A DNA stretch of 8,746 bases from DAONFI01 sp035403485 (lineage in GTDB: Bacteria; Planctomycetota; Phycisphaerae; SM23-33). A program made the translations under genes and the position numbers. Of the stretch, positions 5,664 to 8,746 are shown one piece after another. The notes beneath the pieces were generated by a model. It ran no database searches and was not told the origin of the DNA. It saw only the letters and a program-made list of their open reading frames with translations. The DNA is taken from NCBI GenBank assembly GCA_964536835.1, contig CAZIAZ010000066.1:1-8746 (forward strand), written 5' to 3'. Every line of letters begins with the position of its first letter. Within the stretch, counting starts at the first letter, position 1.

Positions 5664-5937
5664 GCATCAAAAAAATACCTGGCCGCGCACAACGTAAAAT
5701 CGCGCTATAGTAAATATATCGGCCATGACTGGTTACAAGATTTAGATAAAAATCGGGACAAGTAAAATTATCCGTCTTGTAATTTTGACGGAATGGCTGT
5801 TCGGCAGCTGATTTGGGGGCGGATTTCGCTAATTTTTTGACATTTTGGCCACTTTTCAACAGAATCAGTCATAGGGAGATATTGTAATAAAAAAAGCTTC
5901 GCCTGCCGGCCAGCCTTTTTAACGATTTCGGCTAATC
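5664..5937. other. Intergenic stretch without a credible gene
   Basis: Open frames on the minus strand (5512-5859 and 5768-5995) have no ribosome binding site, overlap the terminator or the palindromic element, and read as unlikely proteins. A plus-strand TTGACA (5837-5842) with 17-base spacer and CAGAAT (5860-5865) could be a promoter, but no gene follows before the palindromic element. AAAAAGGCT (minus, 5919-5911) and AGCTTTTTTT (minus, 5897-5888) make a weak terminator-like hairpin on the minus strand. Confidence 0.35.
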
Positions 5938-6098
5938 TAGAGCATGTTAAACTTGAGATACGACACTTTATGCGTTGGCGAAACGAGCTATGCAAGGAAG
6001 GCGAAGCAGGAATACTGCCCGTATTCCGATGCAGCCTGACGTAGCAGAGCGATGTTGCAGCCAGCAGAAATGACGCATATCAAATTTAACATGCTCTA
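5938..6098. mobile_element. MITE-like palindromic element, 161 bp
   Basis: The ends TAGAGCATGTTAAA (5938-5951) and TTTAACATGCTCTA (6085-6098) are perfect 14-bp inverted repeats starting with TA, as expected if TA is the duplicated target of an IS630/mariner-type element. Similarity continues inward: the two arms match imperfectly over most of their length (AAAcTTGAgATaCG against AAAtTTGAtATgCG, then further GC-rich blocks). The exact centre (6018) is a perfect hairpin GGAATAC (6009-6015) / GTATTCC (6021-6027). The whole unit would therefore fold as one long hairpin in RNA or single-stranded DNA. It has no coding capacity. A TTGCAG (6055-6060)-17-TATCAA (6078-6083) pair inside it faces the cardiolipin synthase gene. 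The mobile nature is inferred from architecture, as only one copy is in view. Confidence 0.6.
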
Positions 6099-6115
6099 AA
6101 TATCGGTCAATTCGC

Positions 6116-6144
6116 TTGCCTCATCGCCGCAGTTTTAGGATAAT
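6116..6144 (+). promoter_or_regulatory. Candidate promoter of the cardiolipin synthase gene
   Basis: TTGCCT (6116-6121), exactly 17 bases, GATAAT (6139-6144). The expected start falls at about 6151, the A of the ATG, so the message could be leaderless. An AGGA (6137-6140) 10 bases before the ATG would then lie outside the transcript. Confidence 0.45.
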
Positions 6145-6150
6145 TCCGTC

Positions 6151-7581
6151 ATGTTAATGTTTATAAGCAAAGAATGGTGGTGGGCTGAAGATATCTGGTG
6201 GCTGATTCTGTCGTGGGTTGTTTCCACGCTGGGGTTTTTTCTTGCCATCATTCTCATTTCTCATCTTATTCGTCAACGTCGCAGTCCGTCAGGCACGATG
6301 GCGTGGCTGATGGGCCTTATTCTGATACCTCACATCGCCGTGCCGCTGTACCTTATTTTCGGCGGCAGAAAGATGCGTTACAAGCAGTCGCTCAAGCAGA
6401 ATATTTCATTTCCCGGCATGACGACTGCACTTGTAGACCATGAAGCCCGCCGGTTATCCGAGCTTATAAGCAGCTTCGGCATGCCCCTGCCCGCACGGGG
6501 CCATCGCATCACGCTATGCAGCGACAGCTGCGAGACTTATCACAAACTCATGGAACTGCTCGAATCGGCGGAAAAGTCGATAGATTTCGCGACTTACGTT
6601 TTCGAACATGACGCCACCGGCCAATCCGTATTGGAGGTTCTGACCCGCAAAGCCCGCAGCGGCGTAAACGTCCGTCTGCTGGTTGACGACATAGGCGCAC
6701 ACATGCTCAAGCGGCGGCACGTGAAAGACTTCATCGCCGCCGGCGGCCAGTTTGCCAGATTCATGCCTCTGGTACATATCACCCGCCGTGCCGACCTGCG
6801 TAATCATCGCAAAATTACGCTGATAGACGACTCGACCGTGATGGCCGGCGGCATGAATATCGGCGATGAATATATGGGGCCGACGTTCAATCCTTCGCGA
6901 TGGAAAGATTTGTCTTTCGTAATGCAGGGGCCCTGCGTGGGCGTTTATGGCGAAATTTTCCGGCAGGACTGGCTGTTCGCCACTGGCAGGCAGGATAAGG
7001 ATGAACAAATCACCCCTGACGGCCAGCCGCATTTCGAAGAAGACCAGATTGCCCAGGTAGTGCCCTCCGGCCCCGACGTAAAGGGCGACATACTGTATAA
7101 TGCACTCGTGGCAGCTATCCACGCCGCCGAAGAACGCGTAAGCATAATAACGCCCTACTTCATTCCCGACGACTCGATGATGCAGTCGCTTACGCTGGCG
7201 GCACATCGCGGCGTAAACGTCGAGGTGATAGTGCCGCAGGTGTCGAATCAGCGGCTGGCGAACCTGGCACGCGGGCCGTATCTGCGAGACCTCACAGCCG
7301 CCGGCGTAAAAGTGCGATATTATCTGCCCGGCATGATGCACGCCAAGGTCGTCCTCATCGACGACGACGTAGCCATGGTCGCGTCAGCCAATTTTGATTT
7401 GCGCAGCATGCAGCTGAACTATGAAGTGGCCATGTTCGCATATTCCGCCCAAACCATCAATGCCGTGGCGGCATGGGTAGACGGACTTCGCCGGCAAACC
7501 ATTGCAAATACGCCGCTGCAAATTCCATATCTGCGCGAGACCGTAGAAGGCGTCGCACGATTGCTCGCCCCACTCCTGTAA
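6151..7581 (+). CDS. cls: Cardiolipin synthase (phospholipase D superfamily)
   Basis: A 476-residue membrane enzyme that condenses two phosphatidylglycerol molecules (bacterial type) to cardiolipin and glycerol. Two hydrophobic segments at about 15-40 and 51-71 form the N-terminal PLDc_N anchor, including SGTMAWLMGLILIP and the LYLIFGGRK end. Two complete HKD catalytic motifs follow: His219-Lys221-Asp226 (NHRKITLID) with GGMNIGDEY, and His397-Lys399-Asp404 (MHAKVVLID) with SANFDLRS. Length and order match ClsA-type enzymes of about 480 residues, and no catalytic residue is missing. The gene stands alone on the plus strand, 52 bases downstream of the palindromic element, and converges on the nitroreductase gene with 18 bases between stops. 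Start at ATG 6151 is favoured over ATG 6157 by the promoter and AGGA spacing. Confidence 0.95.
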   Translation: MLMFISKEWWWAEDIWWLILSWVVSTLGFFLAIILISHLIRQRRSPSGTMAWLMGLILIPHIAVPLYLIFGGRKMRYKQSLKQNISFPGMTTALVDHEARRLSELISSFGMPLPARGHRITLCSDSCETYHKLMELLESAEKSIDFATYVFEHDATGQSVLEVLTRKARSGVNVRLLVDDIGAHMLKRRHVKDFIAAGGQFARFMPLVHITRRADLRNHRKITLIDDSTVMAGGMNIGDEYMGPTFNPSRWKDLSFVMQGPCVGVYGEIFRQDWLFATGRQDKDEQITPDGQPHFEEDQIAQVVPSGPDVKGDILYNALVAAIHAAEERVSIITPYFIPDDSMMQSLTLAAHRGVNVEVIVPQVSNQRLANLARGPYLRDLTAAGVKVRYYLPGMMHAKVVLIDDDVAMVASANFDLRSMQLNYEVAMFAYSAQTINAVAAWVDGLRRQTIANTPLQIPYLRETVEGVARLLAPLL

Positions 7582-7599
7582 GATATCAAAAAACTTTCG

Positions 7600-8121
7600 T
7601 TACCAGTTATCCCAATGAATATTGTCAGGTTTAAATTTATCTATGGGCTTGGCGGACCTTTGGGAAGGCACGCCTATGGGAATCACATTCAGTGGAATGA
7701 CATCCTGGGGGAGATGGCACTCGCGCCGGACAGCCTCAATTCTGTCCGCTTCAGGGTAGACGGCAGTCCAGACGGCGCCGTAACCGAGAGCATGAGCGGC
7801 GAGAAGAATATTTTCCGTGGCGGCGGAGCAATCCAACGGCCAGAATTTGGGGGCAAATTGGGCGTCCTTACCTGGCAGGCCGCAGACAACAATGGCGGCA
7901 CCGGCGTTGACGAGCATTTTTGCGTAAGGAAGTTGGCGGCAAATATTCTGCATTTTTGATTTGTCTGTAATGACCACAAACGCCCAAGGCTGAATGTTGA
8001 CGGCTGACGGCGCCGACATTCCCGCCTTCAACATTTCCTCCAAGTCACACTTCTTCACCGACTCGCCCGTAAACTCCCTCACACTACACCTCGAAAGTAT
8101 CATTTCAACAAATCTGTTCAT
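7600..8121 (-). CDS. Nitroreductase family protein (FMN-dependent oxidoreductase)
   Basis: A 173-residue cytoplasmic flavoprotein of the small nitroreductase type, expected to use FMN and NAD(P)H, usually as a homodimer. Landmarks: RCSVREF (11-17, the RRSxRxF phosphate-binding motif with the second Arg changed to Cys), APSAVNIQPW (37-46), DCSAATENILLAAHALGYGAVW (97-118) and IPIGVP (147-152). The natural substrate cannot be inferred; family members reduce nitroaromatics, quinones, enones or flavins. The frame is open to 8292, but that extension crosses the 16S terminator, and GGGAG 8 bases before ATG 8119-8121 sets the start. The upstream region contains a near-palindrome around an ATAATGCATGATTAT stretch (8162-8176), a possible operator. 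Confidence 0.92.
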   Translation of the reverse strand: MNRFVEMILSRCSVREFTGESVKKCDLEEMLKAGMSAPSAVNIQPWAFVVITDKSKMQNICRQLPYAKMLVNAGAAIVVCGLPGKDAQFAPKFWPLDCSAATENILLAAHALGYGAVWTAVYPEADRIEAVRRECHLPQDVIPLNVIPIGVPSQRSAKPIDKFKPDNIHWDNW

Positions 8122-8208
8122 AATGCTTACTCCCGAAAAAATAGAATCACCATAACATGTAATATAATCATGCATTATTTTAAAGCGATTATAAAAAAAA
8201 TGCGCATG

Positions 8209-8236
8209 AAAAAACCGCCGGAGTTTATTCCGGCGG
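8209..8236 (-). terminator. Intrinsic terminator downstream of 16S rRNA
   Basis: On the minus strand CCGCCGGA (8236-8229) pairs with TCCGGCGG (8222-8215), 6-base loop, followed by six Ts (8214-8209). There is no T-run on the plus strand, so it serves minus-strand transcription coming from the 16S gene. Confidence 0.8.

Positions 8237-8746
<510 letters not shown>

Noticed and set aside
5512..5995. Two overlapping minus-strand frames (115 and 75 codons)
   Set aside because: They run through the orphan terminator or into the palindromic element, have no ribosome binding sites and no protein-like pattern.
6514..7341. Minus-strand open frame of 275 codons
   Set aside because: Lies wholly inside the cardiolipin synthase gene, whose two HKD motifs are intact; no ribosome binding site or recognisable domain.

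Overview
The window looks like a piece of a bacterial chromosome of moderate GC, most likely from Planctomycetota and perhaps a Phycisphaerae-type lineage. The clue is the 16S rRNA 3' end at the right edge. It carries the normal CCTCC anti-Shine-Dalgarno, its sequence resembles planctomycete 16S from memory, and it is followed by its own terminator instead of a tRNA or 23S gene. Unlinked 16S genes are common in that phylum. The assignment rests on reading alone, without alignment.

Layout from left to right. (1) The 5' part of a divergent YchF/Obg-like GTPase gene on the minus strand runs off the left edge. (2) About 700 bases without a credible protein gene follow. They hold a clear sigma70-type promoter and a highly structured RNA of about 130 nt ending in its own terminator (roughly 753-884), then a tandem repeat of about 67 bases that looks like a duplicated terminator. 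(3) A minus-strand two-gene operon encodes a PTS EIIA (PtsN-like) domain protein and a CPA2-type cation:proton antiporter with a CBS pair. (4) A plus-strand operon of three small membrane-anchored or exported proteins is not recognised as any named family; the last two look like paralogues. (5) A strong bidirectional terminator separates it from a minus-strand pair, a two-TM small protein and LemA. (6) Another stretch of about 675 bases without a gene holds an orphan minus-strand terminator, a pair of 10-base direct repeats and a 161-bp palindromic MITE-like element. (7) A complete cardiolipin synthase (two HKD motifs) lies on the plus strand, convergent with (8) a small nitroreductase on the minus strand. 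(9) Next come the 16S terminator, a spacer of about 180 bases and the partial 16S gene.

Functionally the window is mostly envelope and ion homeostasis: antiporter with EIIA partner, LemA, cardiolipin synthase and small exported proteins. Nothing shows that these units work as one system. No phage, CRISPR or defence genes are visible. The least explained items are the structured RNA, the small-protein trio, the palindromic element and the orphan terminator.
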